Shown here piece by piece: positions 16,579 through 24,384 of a stretch of DNA of 64,000 nucleotides. Numbering within the stretch: position 1 is the stretch's first letter; every line of letters begins with the position of its first letter. Under the pieces are notes generated by a model. It was not told the origin of the DNA and did not search any database. It worked only from the letters and a program-made list of their open reading frames with translations. Origin of the DNA: Lachnospiraceae bacterium (GTDB lineage Bacteria > Bacillota > Clostridia > Lachnospirales > Lachnospiraceae); contig JAFZQU010000028.1 of the NCBI GenBank assembly GCA_017620255.1, positions 1 to 64,000 of the forward strand, read 5' to 3'. The position numbers and the translations under genes are program-made.

Positions 16579-17091
16579 ATGCTGCAGATTTTTTACCCCG
16601 GTTCCTATGTGGACAGTGCTTATGAGATCGATTATGCAACACTGTATGAAAAAGGGTACAGAGGGATCATTTACGACGTAGACAATACGCTGGTGGAACA
16701 TGGCGCTCCGGCGAACGCGCGCGCTGTTGCCTTATTTGAAAAACTCCGTTCCATCGGCTTTGATACGGTCGTTCTTTCGAACAACAGGGAAGAGAGGGTA
16801 AAGCCTTTCTGTGATGCGGTCGGCACAAAATACCTATACAAAGCATGGAAACCCAAAAAGGAAGGATACATGCTCGCCATGGAAAGGATGGGGACAGACC
16901 CGGAAAGCACCCTGTTTATCGGGGACCAGCTGTTCACGGATGTATGGGGCGCCAACCGCTGCAGGATCCGGACGATCCTTGTGAAACCGATCCATCCGAA
17001 AGAAGAGATACAGATCATTTTAAAGCGGATCCCGGAGAAGTGGATCCTGTTCTTCTACAAAAGAAGGATGAAGAAACAGCACGGATTGTAA
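16579..17091 (+). CDS. yqeG: YqeG-family HAD phosphatase
   Basis: This 170-residue HAD IIIA protein has motif I as YDVDNTL near residue 31, motif II as VLSNN near residue 60, and the C-terminal motif FIGDQLFTDVWGAN near residue 113. This is the YqeG pattern. In many Firmicutes yqeG lies with yqeH/aroE, but here it stands alone between a hypothetical gene and efp. The family acts on phosphate esters; the physiological substrate is not established from sequence (phosphatidylglycerolphosphate phosphatase activity is known for plant and yeast relatives). ATG 16579 follows GAAGGGAAG; an ATG at 16546 in frame is less likely. A TATAAT at 16542-16547 may be its -10. Confidence 0.92.
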   Translation: MLQIFYPGSYVDSAYEIDYATLYEKGYRGIIYDVDNTLVEHGAPANARAVALFEKLRSIGFDTVVLSNNREERVKPFCDAVGTKYLYKAWKPKKEGYMLAMERMGTDPESTLFIGDQLFTDVWGANRCRIRTILVKPIHPKEEIQIILKRIPEKWILFFYKRRMKKQHGL

Positions 17092-17095
17092 AAAG

Positions 17096-17125
17096 TTGTT
17101 GAAATCTTGTATTGTTTCGTATAAA
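17096..17125 (+). promoter_or_regulatory. promoter of efp
   Basis: TTGTTG (17096-17101) and TATAAA (17120-17125) with an 18-base spacer lie just after the yqeG stop codon. Confidence 0.6.
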
Positions 17126-17165
17126 CTAGTAAAGAATTATTTAGGACCAATAAGGAGGAATATCC

Positions 17166-17723
17166 ATGATATCAGCAGGCGATTTTAGAAATGGCTTAAC
17201 TGTTGAGATTGACAATGCTGTTTTTCAGATCATTGAATTCCAGCACGTAAAACCCGGTAAGGGCGCAGCTTTTGTAAGAACAAAACTCAAAAATATCATA
17301 AATGGCGGTGTCGTTGAAAAAACGTTCAGACCCACCGAGAAATTCCCGCAGGCGCGTATTGACAGAAATGATATGCAGTATCTCTATGCAGACGGTGACC
17401 TGTTTAATTTCATGAATGTGGAAACATATGACCAGGTAGCACTGAATGCGGAAACGATCGGTGATGCCCTGAAGTTCGTGAAAGAGAACGAAATGGTCAA
17501 GGTCTGCTCCTTCAACGGAAACGTATTTGCAGTAGAACCTCCCCTGTTTGTGGAACTTGAGATCACGGAAACAGAACCGGGATTCAAAGGGGATACCGCC
17601 ACAGGTGCCACGAAACCGGCCACGGTTGAAACAGGTGCCGTTGTCTATGTTCCTCTGTTTGTGGAACAGGGCGACAAGATCAAGATCGACACAAGGACAG
17701 GCGAATACTTATCCCGTGTCTGA
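17166..17723 (+). CDS. efp: translation elongation factor P
   Basis: This 185-residue protein is full length EF-P with the KOW-like N-terminal domain and two OB domains. It relieves ribosome stalling at polyproline. The tip of the first domain reads VKPGKGAAF, placing Lys32 at the position modified in other bacteria. No modification gene (epmA/epmB, earP, ymfI) is obvious in this window. ATG 17166 is preceded by AAGGAGGAATATCC. A terminator follows at 17747, so efp is monocistronic. The proline-rich FtsZ linker encoded nearby is the kind of product that might depend on EF-P. Confidence 0.97.
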   Translation: MISAGDFRNGLTVEIDNAVFQIIEFQHVKPGKGAAFVRTKLKNIINGGVVEKTFRPTEKFPQARIDRNDMQYLYADGDLFNFMNVETYDQVALNAETIGDALKFVKENEMVKVCSFNGNVFAVEPPLFVELEITETEPGFKGDTATGATKPATVETGAVVYVPLFVEQGDKIKIDTRTGEYLSRV

Positions 17724-17746
17724 TCGGCATTGAATTTTGTACTTAC

Positions 17747-17773
17747 AGAGGCTTCCGGACGGAAGCCTCTTTT
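17747..17773 (+). terminator. terminator after efp
   Basis: AGAGGCTTCC (17747-17756) and GGAAGCCTCT (17761-17770) form a perfect 10-bp stem with loop GGAC, followed by TTTATTT. Confidence 0.93.
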
Positions 17774-17814
17774 ATTTGTCATTTTCAACAGTTGCCGCTA
17801 AGGAAAGGAGACTT

Positions 17815-18696
17815 ATGGAGTATAACGAATTTGCGGAAAGGTTACGGCAATGTGTTGAAGAGGCACTTCCCGGATACGGGATCGAATTGCGGGAGGTTTT
17901 AAAGAACAACGGCGTAAAACTGATGGGGCTTGTCATGAACGAACCGGGGCACAAAGCTTCGCCGACGATCTATCTGGAGCGGTTTTACGATCTGTATCTG
18001 GACGGTACGGGTCTTGATGAGATCACGGACCGGATCGTGGAGATCGGCCGGGAGAGCACGCTGACAGATGATTTTGACATGGAATTCTTTTCGGACTACA
18101 AGCACGTAAAGAAGAATCTGTTTCTGAAAGCAGTCAACAGGGAGCAGAATTCGGAACTGCTGTCGGATGTGCCTTACCTTCCGTTCCTCGATCTGGCACT
18201 GATCCCCTATGTTTTGATCAGGCAGCGGGAGATCGGGAACGCGTCCACTATCGTGCATGAAAATATGCTTTCCTACTGGAAAGTCGATGACAAGCGTCTT
18301 TTGTCGGATGCGATGCGGAATATGGAAAGGTCATACGGATACGAACTGACACCGATGCGGGAACTTCTCTGCGACCTGATGCAGGGCGAAGAGGAGGAGA
18401 TCCCGGAAGAGGAACCGAACATGTATGTCCTTTTGTCACCGGGCATGCATTACTGTGCGGCGCTGATGGCTGTCGAGTCGATCATGAAAGCGGTCAGTGA
18501 CAGGATCGGCTCCGATCTGGTGGTCCTTCCGAGCAGCATCCATGAAGTGATCATCGTTCCGACGAACGAACAGGGGAACGAGGAAAGGCTGAACGAACTG
18601 GTCCGGAGTGTGAACGAAACCTGTGTGAGTTCCGAGGAGATATTGTCGGATCATGCTTATTTTTACAAGCGCGGACTCGGGTATGTTACAGCGTAA
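17815..18696 (+). CDS. DUF5688-like protein
   Basis: This 293-residue soluble protein begins MEYNEFAERL and has the layout I associate with DUF5688, a family frequent in Lachnospiraceae: an N-terminal part ending near NNGVKLMGLV and SPTIYLERFYDLY, a central VPYLPFLDLALIPYVLI stretch, and a C-terminal domain from residue 205 including VVLPSSIHEVIIVP. No enzyme motif is recognisable and there is no signal peptide. ATG 17815 follows AAGGAAAGGAG. The efp terminator precedes it and tRNA-Arg follows. Function unknown; family assignment is from memory. Confidence 0.75.
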   Translation: MEYNEFAERLRQCVEEALPGYGIELREVLKNNGVKLMGLVMNEPGHKASPTIYLERFYDLYLDGTGLDEITDRIVEIGRESTLTDDFDMEFFSDYKHVKKNLFLKAVNREQNSELLSDVPYLPFLDLALIPYVLIRQREIGNASTIVHENMLSYWKVDDKRLLSDAMRNMERSYGYELTPMRELLCDLMQGEEEEIPEEEPNMYVLLSPGMHYCAALMAVESIMKAVSDRIGSDLVVLPSSIHEVIIVPTNEQGNEERLNELVRSVNETCVSSEEILSDHAYFYKRGLGYVTA

Positions 18697-18702
18697 TAAG
18701 AT

Positions 18703-18732
18703 TTGAATTTTTGTCTTTCCTATGATAATATA
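18703..18732 (+). promoter_or_regulatory. possible promoter of the tRNA-Arg gene
   Basis: TTGAAT (18703-18708) is followed by the A/T-rich TATGATAATATATG; a -10 at TAATAT (18727-18732) gives an 18-base spacer. A small perfect inverted repeat GTTGGC-TAA-GCCAAC (18748-18762) lies between it and the tRNA. Confidence 0.45.
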
Positions 18733-18774
18733 TGTAGGTGTGAAAATGTTGGCTAAGCCAACAGGGAACATACT

Positions 18775-18847
18775 GCACTCGTAGCTCAGTGGATAGAGCA
18801 GCGGTTTCCGGTGCCGCGTGCCGGGGGTTCGAATCCTCTCGGGTGCA
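18775..18847 (+). tRNA. tRNA-Arg (anticodon CCG)
   Basis: The acceptor arms GCACTCG (18775-18781) and CGGGTGC (18840-18846) pair with one G-T. The D arm carries TAGCTCAGTGG, the anticodon stem GCGGT/GCCGC closes the loop TTCCGGT with anticodon CCG at positions 34-36, and the T arm has GGTTCGAATCC. The gene is 73 bases with discriminator A and no encoded CCA. It reads the CGG codon. The SH3-domain gene starts 33 bases later without a terminator between, so the two may share a transcript. Confidence 0.95.
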
Positions 18848-18880
18848 GTTCCTTTTTCACAATACGAGGGACAGCCTATC

Positions 18881-20035
18881 ATGAAAGATTTTTTGCACAA
18901 GAATTTACGCTATATCATTATCGGTGTTCTGTTTGTCATTCTGGTCGTGGTGATCATTGTATTCGTAAAGCGCAAAACCACTGACAAACGGACCGATGCG
19001 GCAACGGAAGAACTGTATCAGGTGGATGCGGGGATCGAAGTGCCGAAAGATAAATACGAGGTCAATGCGTATTCCAGTGTGAACACACTGCTGGAATCCT
19101 ATTTCAATGCCATCGCAACGGGCGATGCGGATACGGTCGCTTCCCTGAGCGATGTGCTCACGGATGAGGAACGCGTACGTATTCAGATCCAGTCCAAATA
19201 CTTTGAGAGTTTTTCGAATTACACGGTTTATACGAAGGTGGGGCCTGCCCCGAATTCTTATCTTGCACTGGTGACATACGATATCAAGTATGCCGGAGCA
19301 CAGACGCCCACACCGGCGATGTCCTCTGTATATGTATGTACGAACGAAGCCGGTGCTCTTTACGTGAACAAATCCAATCCGACAGAGGATGAAAAAGCTT
19401 ATTTCCGTGCACTTTCCGTACAGGATGATGTGGAGAAACTTTCGGAAGAAGTGGAAGTGGCCTACAATGCGGCGCTGGAATCCGACGACGCGCTTGCAGC
19501 CCTGATGCCGACCCTGAAATCGCAGATCAACCAGGAAGTGAAGGAAACGCTTGCGGCGCAACAGCAGGCGGATGCGGAAGCACAGGCGGCAGCTGAGGCG
19601 GAAGCACAGGCAGCGGCCGAGGCGGCTAACGCGAAGACCGTTCGTGTAACGGAGCTTGTCAATATCCGTTCTTCTGCAAGCACGGAAGCCGAGTCTCTCG
19701 GCAAGGCTACAGCCGGTATGGAATTCACCCGTTACGAGGTGATGGACAACGGATGGAGCAGGATCGATTATAACGGGACCAACGCCTTTATCAAATCGGA
19801 CTATCTCGAAGAAGTGGAAGAAGAAGTTCCCGAGGAAGGCTCCCAGATCGGTGCGAGCGGTAAGGTTACCGTGAAAGAAAATGTGAATATCCGCGAGACT
19901 CCCAGTGAATCCGGCAATAAGATGGGTGTGGCTTACCGCGGCGAACAGTTTGAGTTTGTGGAACTGACGGAAGGCTGGGCCAAGATCAAATATGACGGAA
20001 AAGATGCCTATGTAAAGGCTGATTTCGTAGAATGA
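18881..20035 (+). CDS. membrane-anchored protein with two bacterial SH3 domains
   Basis: This 384-residue protein has a short basic N-terminus, a membrane segment at about residues 9-31, then an extracellular part. Residues about 65-170 (NTLLESYFNAIATGDADTV onward) resemble an NTF2-like fold. An Ala/Gln/Glu-rich segment (about 225-250) acts as a spacer. Two SH3_3 repeats follow, each starting with a VNIR motif (VNIRSSAS near 263, VNIRETPS near 335) and ending with the YVKADFVE-type closure. Such SH3 domains often bind peptidoglycan. ATG 18881 has only a weak GAGGG upstream. The stop lies 11 bases before the preferred start of the HAD gene. Confidence 0.88.
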   Translation: MKDFLHKNLRYIIIGVLFVILVVVIIVFVKRKTTDKRTDAATEELYQVDAGIEVPKDKYEVNAYSSVNTLLESYFNAIATGDADTVASLSDVLTDEERVRIQIQSKYFESFSNYTVYTKVGPAPNSYLALVTYDIKYAGAQTPTPAMSSVYVCTNEAGALYVNKSNPTEDEKAYFRALSVQDDVEKLSEEVEVAYNAALESDDALAALMPTLKSQINQEVKETLAAQQQADAEAQAAAEAEAQAAAEAANAKTVRVTELVNIRSSASTEAESLGKATAGMEFTRYEVMDNGWSRIDYNGTNAFIKSDYLEEVEEEVPEEGSQIGASGKVTVKENVNIRETPSESGNKMGVAYRGEQFEFVELTEGWAKIKYDGKDAYVKADFVE

Positions 20036-20046
20036 CCGGAGACATG

Positions 20047-20754
20047 ATGTACGGTACGATCTTGTTTGACCTGGACGGCACGCTGCTTCCGATGGTGATG
20101 GAAGAGTTCACAAACGGATATTTCAAGTTCCTGACAGCGAAGATGGCTGCGCACGGATACGATCCGAAACAGCTGATCGATGCGATCTGGAAGGGCACCT
20201 ACGCCATGGTGAAAAATGACAGGGAGCGGACCAACGAAGAGGTCTTTTGGGAATGTTTCCGCGGCATTTACGGAGAGAAGGCTTTATCGGACAGCCGGTA
20301 TTTTAATGATTTTTACGATCATGAATTCAATGATGCGGCCGTATTCTGCGGATATAATGAACTTGCGGGTGAATGTGTCAGGAAACTGAAAGAAACGGGG
20401 CACAAGGTCATCCTTGCGACCAATCCCTTCTTCCCGATCTTTGCACAGAAACACCGCTGCAGGTGGGCCGGGGTCGACCCGGATGATTTTGCATATATAT
20501 CCTCTTATGAGAATTCCCACTACTGCAAGCCGAATCCGAAGTACTATCTGGAACTGATCGAAAAACTGTCACTGGATCCCAGGGATTGTCTGATGGTCGG
20601 AAACGACGCGGAAGAGGACCTTGCGGCAGAAGAAGCGGGATTAAAGGTATTCCTGTTAACGGACTGCCTGATCAATACAAAACAGAAAGACATAGCGGGA
20701 TATCCTAAGGGAGGCTTCCCGGAACTCATGCAATACCTTCAGCTGACAGAATAA
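20047..20754 (+). CDS. HAD-family hydrolase
   Basis: This roughly 235-residue haloacid-dehalogenase-type phosphatase has motif I FDLDGTLL near residue 7, motif II in VILATNPFF near residue 120, a conserved lysine in YCKPNPKYY near residue 160, and motif III/IV MVGNDAEEDLAA near 182. The helical cap between motifs I and II places it in subfamily I. The substrate cannot be told. Start is ambiguous: ATG 20047 is best spaced from GGAGA at 20038, while ATG 20044 and ATG 20032 (overlapping the previous stop) are possible. Its 3' end contains half of a terminator hairpin. Confidence 0.9.
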   Translation: MYGTILFDLDGTLLPMVMEEFTNGYFKFLTAKMAAHGYDPKQLIDAIWKGTYAMVKNDRERTNEEVFWECFRGIYGEKALSDSRYFNDFYDHEFNDAAVFCGYNELAGECVRKLKETGHKVILATNPFFPIFAQKHRCRWAGVDPDDFAYISSYENSHYCKPNPKYYLELIEKLSLDPRDCLMVGNDAEEDLAAEEAGLKVFLLTDCLINTKQKDIAGYPKGGFPELMQYLQLTE

Positions 20755-20770
20755 ACTGTCAGCTTTTTTT
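20741..20770 (+). terminator. terminator overlapping the ends of two convergent genes
   Basis: AGCTGACAG (20741-20749) and CTGTCAGCT (20756-20764) form a perfect 9-bp stem with loop AATAAA that contains the HAD stop codon, followed by T 20765-20770. The second arm and T tract encode the last residues of the convergent minus-strand gene. Confidence 0.93.
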
Positions 20771-21598
20771 ATTGCCGATCGAAGAAATGTTCTTTTTCAT
20801 TTCATTTAAGTCATCCTGCAGATCCTGCCGTACTTTCCGGGAATTTGCAAGCAGTTTTTCCCGGTAGGATTCAAGCTGCGTCAGCAGAGGCTGTTCGGAT
20901 TTAAATGCCAGGATAAAGTGCGCTTTTTCCTTGGCTTCCTCGGAAGCTGTGCGGATGGATGCTTTGAGTTCCTCATATCTGACGATGATGTCATGATCCG
21001 CGGCAAATTTCCGGACAATGTTCACGATATGGATCGAATAGCCGAGATCCACGAAAAACACACCAAAGAACACGCCGACCACGAAGGAAAAAGCGATATT
21101 GTTGAAGTACCAGAGCACGAGTTTCAGGATATGGGGCTGGACGAAAAAATAATACAGCGCGGCAAGCACCGTCCAGATAAAGGAAAACAGAGGGCAGATG
21201 ACGCCTTTGATGTTTCCTTTCCGGTCGGAATAATCCCATAATTTGACATGCATTTTCCGGATGAAGATCATACCTGCTATGAACTCGATCAGGGTCATCA
21301 TAACGCCCATGGACAGGATGCAGATGATCGTTTTAAGCCAGGTGAGGTCCGACAGGGAAGAAATGCCGACATAGGGAAAGAGCGACATCAGGAAAAGGGC
21401 GGTCAGCCCGAACCCGTAGAGCGGCAGATAGGGACCTGTTAAAAAGCCCGGATTGATCCATTTGCGCTCCGGGTTGTTGGTGGATAAGAAACGCCGGAAC
21501 AGCACTTCTATTGTCCATCCCAAAATACTTCCTACGAAAAACAGAAAACTGATCGTTAAAAAATATAAGGCGATCACGTTTATCGGTCCCTGTGTCAT
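20759..21598 (-). CDS. CmpB-type putative ABC transporter membrane protein
   Basis: This 279-residue protein has about five or six membrane helices in its first 200 residues and a cytoplasmic charged C-terminal helix. The family pattern (PF06541, putative ABC-transporter type IV) shows in the GWTIEVLFRR motif near residue 27, WINPGFLTGPYLPLYGFG near residue 45 and LWDYSDRKGNIKG near residue 125. No ATPase lies next to it and its transport role is unproven. The start at 21598 (MTQGPIN) follows GGGAGGACAAACAG; ATG 21619 upstream overlaps that site. It is the first of only two minus-strand genes and has a promoter overlapping that of rluF. Confidence 0.88.
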   Translation of the reverse strand: MTQGPINVIALYFLTISFLFFVGSILGWTIEVLFRRFLSTNNPERKWINPGFLTGPYLPLYGFGLTALFLMSLFPYVGISSLSDLTWLKTIICILSMGVMMTLIEFIAGMIFIRKMHVKLWDYSDRKGNIKGVICPLFSFIWTVLAALYYFFVQPHILKLVLWYFNNIAFSFVVGVFFGVFFVDLGYSIHIVNIVRKFAADHDIIVRYEELKASIRTASEEAKEKAHFILAFKSEQPLLTQLESYREKLLANSRKVRQDLQDDLNEMKKNISSIGNKKS

Positions 21599-21628
21599 CT
21601 GTTTGTCCTCCCATATCAAAGTGAGGCT

Positions 21629-21657
21629 ATTATATCATAAAACCAAGGATTGCTTAA
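21629..21657 (-). promoter_or_regulatory. promoter of the CmpB-type gene
   Basis: On the minus strand the -10 TATAAT occupies 21634-21629 and a weak -35 TTAAGC occupies 21657-21652 with a 17-base spacer. Its -35 overlaps that of the divergent rluF promoter. Confidence 0.6.
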
Positions 21658-21677
21658 AGAAGCAGTTTTGCTATAAT
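21650..21677 (+). promoter_or_regulatory. promoter of rluF, giving an apparently leaderless mRNA
   Basis: TTGCTT (21650-21655) and TATAAT (21672-21677) are 16 bases apart. The first plausible rluF start, ATG 21685, is 7 bases after the -10, at the expected transcription start. Confidence 0.7.
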
Positions 21678-21684
21678 AGTGGAT

Positions 21685-22410
21685 ATGGATAAACAGGAAG
21701 GTGTGCGGATCAATAAATATATCGCGGATGCGGGCATATGCTCCAGAAGGAATGCGGACGATCTGACCGATAGGGGACTTGTCAAGATCAACGGTGAGAT
21801 CGCAACGCGCGGAATGCGTGTCATGGCGGGAGACGTTGTGACCGTTGACGGAAAAACAGTCAGGCCGGTGGAAGATAAGGTCTATCTGGCATACAACAAA
21901 CCCAAAGGGATCACCTGTACCGCGGACAGATCGGATGAACGGAATGTGATCGATCACATCCATTACCCTGTCAGACTGACATACTGCGGACGGCTCGATA
22001 AGGATTCGGAAGGGCTGCTGCTTTTGACCAATGACGGCTCGATCATCAATAAGATGATGAAGGCCTCCAATTACCATGAAAAAGAGTATATCGTGACCGT
22101 AGATAAAAAAGTCACGAAAGGGTTCATACGGCAGATGTCGGAAGGCGTATATCTTGCAGAACTGGACGAGACAACAAGAGAATGCACCGTGGAAGCATTG
22201 GATGAACATGTTTTCCGGATCATCCTCACGCAGGGCCTGAACCGGCAGATCAGACGGATGTGCGAAGCACTTGGCTTTCGCGTAACGGACCTGAAACGGG
22301 TACGTATCATGAATATCCGCCTTGACGGGCTTAAATCCGGGAAATACCGGGAACTTAAAGGGGATGAACTGCGGCAGTTACTGGCTTTGTTACAGCGCGC
22401 ACATGACTAG
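21685..22410 (+). CDS. rluF: 23S rRNA pseudouridine synthase, RluF type
   Basis: This 241-residue protein has an N-terminal S4 RNA-binding domain (VRINKYIADAGICSRRNAD) and a RsuA/RluB/E/F catalytic domain with the GRLDKDSEGLLLLTNDG motif near residue 110, where the first Asp is the catalytic residue. Line-by-line resemblance is best to E. coli RluF (HEKEYIVTVDK, LTQGLNRQIRRMCEALG), which converts U2604 of 23S rRNA. No Shine-Dalgarno precedes ATG 21685, nor GTG 21679, and the -10 element is only 7 bases upstream, so translation may be leaderless. ligA follows after 9 bases. Confidence 0.9.
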   Translation: MDKQEGVRINKYIADAGICSRRNADDLTDRGLVKINGEIATRGMRVMAGDVVTVDGKTVRPVEDKVYLAYNKPKGITCTADRSDERNVIDHIHYPVRLTYCGRLDKDSEGLLLLTNDGSIINKMMKASNYHEKEYIVTVDKKVTKGFIRQMSEGVYLAELDETTRECTVEALDEHVFRIILTQGLNRQIRRMCEALGFRVTDLKRVRIMNIRLDGLKSGKYRELKGDELRQLLALLQRAHD

Positions 22411-22419
22411 AGGTGTTTT

Positions 22420-24375
22420 ATGGATAAGATCGAACGAATGAAAGAACTGACGGAATTGCTTAAGAGAGCCTCCAAAGCCTATTATCAGGACGCGGAAGAG
22501 ATCATGAGCAATTTTGAATACGACAGGCTCTATGATGAACTGGTGGAGCTGGAGCGCGAGACCGGTACGGTTCTGGCGGGTTCCGTGACACAGTCGGTCG
22601 GTTATGAGGTCTTAAGCGAACTGCCGAAGGAAGAGCACGCCTCACCGATGCTGTCTTTGGATAAGACTAAGAGCAGGGAAGAATTAAGAGACTGGCTGAA
22701 CCATCATAAGGGGATCCTGTCCTGGAAACTGGACGGTCTGACGATCGTGCTGACCTACCGGAACGGGGAGCTCATCAAGGCGGTCACCAGAGGAAACGGG
22801 GAAGTCGGTGAAGTCATCACGAACAATGCCAGGGTCTTTGCCAATGTACCGCTTACGATCCCCTATAAGGACGAACTGATCCTGCGCGGGGAAGCGGTGA
22901 TCAGTTATGCGGATTTTGAAAGGATCAACGCCTCGATCCCGGATGTGACGAGCCGGTACAAGAATCCGAGAAACTTATGCTCGGGATCTGTCAGGCAGCT
23001 GAACAACGAGATCACGGCGAAACGGAATGTCCATTTCTATGCGTTTGCGCTTGTGAGTGCAGACACGCATGATTTTCATAATTCCAGACTGGAACAGTTT
23101 GCGTTCCTCTCGTCCCTGGGCTTTGATGTCGTGGAACATTATGCCGTGGAAGAAGACAATATTCTTGACAGGATCCGGTATTTTTCCGAAGCCATAGCGG
23201 ATAATCCGGTGCCGTCCGACGGCCTGGTACTGATCTATGATGATATCGCATACGGCAATTCGCTCGGCCGGACCGCGAAATTCCCGCGGGATGCCATTGC
23301 GTTCAAGTGGGCGGATGAGATCATGGAAACCACGCTGAAAGAGATCGAATGGAGTCCGAGCAGGACAGGACTGATCAACCCCGTGGCCGTGTTCGAACCG
23401 GTCGAACTGGAAGGAACGACCGTATCCCGCGCCAGCGTGCACAACGTGAGTATCGTAAGATCGCTGCAGCTTGGGATCGGAGATACCATTACCGTCTTTA
23501 AGGCAAATATGATCATTCCGCAGATCGCGGATAACCTGACAAGAAGCGGGAACGCACCCATCGCGGACGTTTGTCCCGCCTGCGGGGAAAAGACAACGAT
23601 CGAGTCTGAAAACGGCGTGGAGACACTGCACTGTACGAATCCGGACTGTTCCGCCAAAAAGATCAAATCCTTTACGCTGTTTGTCAGCCGGGATGCGTTC
23701 AATATCGACGGGATCTCGGAATCAACGCTTGAAAAGCTTATAGCCCGCGGCCTGATCCATGAATTTGCGGATCTCTTTCACTTGAGCGCGCATAAGGATG
23801 TGATCTGTTCCATGGAAGGATTCGGGGAAAGATCATATGAGAACCTGATCGAAAGTGTGGAGCGCGCGCGGAATGTGTCGCTGCCGAAACTGATCTTTGC
23901 GCTCGGGATCCCGAACATCGGGCTTTCCAATGCAAAGATGATCTGCAGGGCGTTTGATTTTGACACGGACAGACTGCTGCAGGCAAAGAGGGAAGAACTT
24001 GCACAGATCGACGGGGTCGGTGACGTGATCGCAGACAGCTTTGTGACCTACTTTGCAACGGAAAAGAAACGGGAAGTGTTTGACAGACTGCTTCGGGAAG
24101 TGCATCTTGAACAGGTGGAGATCGACGCGTCCAATACCGCTGTGGCCGGAAAGACGTTTGTGATCACGGGATCGCTTGTTCATTTTGAAAACCGGAGCGA
24201 TCTCAAGGAACTGATCGAGAGCCGCGGCGGAAAAGTGGCCGGCAGCGTCAGCAAAAATACGGATTATCTGATCAACAATGACGCAGGAAGCACTTCTTCC
24301 AAAAACAAGAAGGCGGCGGAACTGAACATTCCGATCATAACCGAAGATGAAGCAATGCGTATGCTGGAAGGATAG
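22420..24375 (+). CDS. ligA: NAD-dependent DNA ligase LigA
   Basis: This 651-residue protein has the complete LigA architecture: Ia domain, adenylation domain with active-site Lys103 in KLDG, OB fold, a four-cysteine zinc finger starting CPACG near residue 385 and ending CTNPDCSAKK, helix-hairpin-helix repeats, and a C-terminal BRCT domain (about residues 573-651). It seals nicks in replication and repair. It is slightly shorter than E. coli LigA (671). After the active-site motif the sequence reads LDGLTIVLTY instead of the common LDGLAVSLxY, a modest divergence. ATG 22420 follows AGAGGTG. Confidence 0.97.
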   Translation: MDKIERMKELTELLKRASKAYYQDAEEIMSNFEYDRLYDELVELERETGTVLAGSVTQSVGYEVLSELPKEEHASPMLSLDKTKSREELRDWLNHHKGILSWKLDGLTIVLTYRNGELIKAVTRGNGEVGEVITNNARVFANVPLTIPYKDELILRGEAVISYADFERINASIPDVTSRYKNPRNLCSGSVRQLNNEITAKRNVHFYAFALVSADTHDFHNSRLEQFAFLSSLGFDVVEHYAVEEDNILDRIRYFSEAIADNPVPSDGLVLIYDDIAYGNSLGRTAKFPRDAIAFKWADEIMETTLKEIEWSPSRTGLINPVAVFEPVELEGTTVSRASVHNVSIVRSLQLGIGDTITVFKANMIIPQIADNLTRSGNAPIADVCPACGEKTTIESENGVETLHCTNPDCSAKKIKSFTLFVSRDAFNIDGISESTLEKLIARGLIHEFADLFHLSAHKDVICSMEGFGERSYENLIESVERARNVSLPKLIFALGIPNIGLSNAKMICRAFDFDTDRLLQAKREELAQIDGVGDVIADSFVTYFATEKKREVFDRLLREVHLEQVEIDASNTAVAGKTFVITGSLVHFENRSDLKELIESRGGKVAGSVSKNTDYLINNDAGSTSSKNKKAAELNIPIITEDEAMRMLEG

Positions 24376-24384
24376 GAGAGTAAT

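Noticed and set aside
21679..21684. GTG 21679 as the rluF start
   Set aside because: It lies only 1-2 bases after the -10 element, so it would not be on the transcript, and it has no binding site.
24376..24384. S-box riboswitch for metA
   Set aside because: metA starts 9 bases after ligA, leaving no room for a riboswitch.
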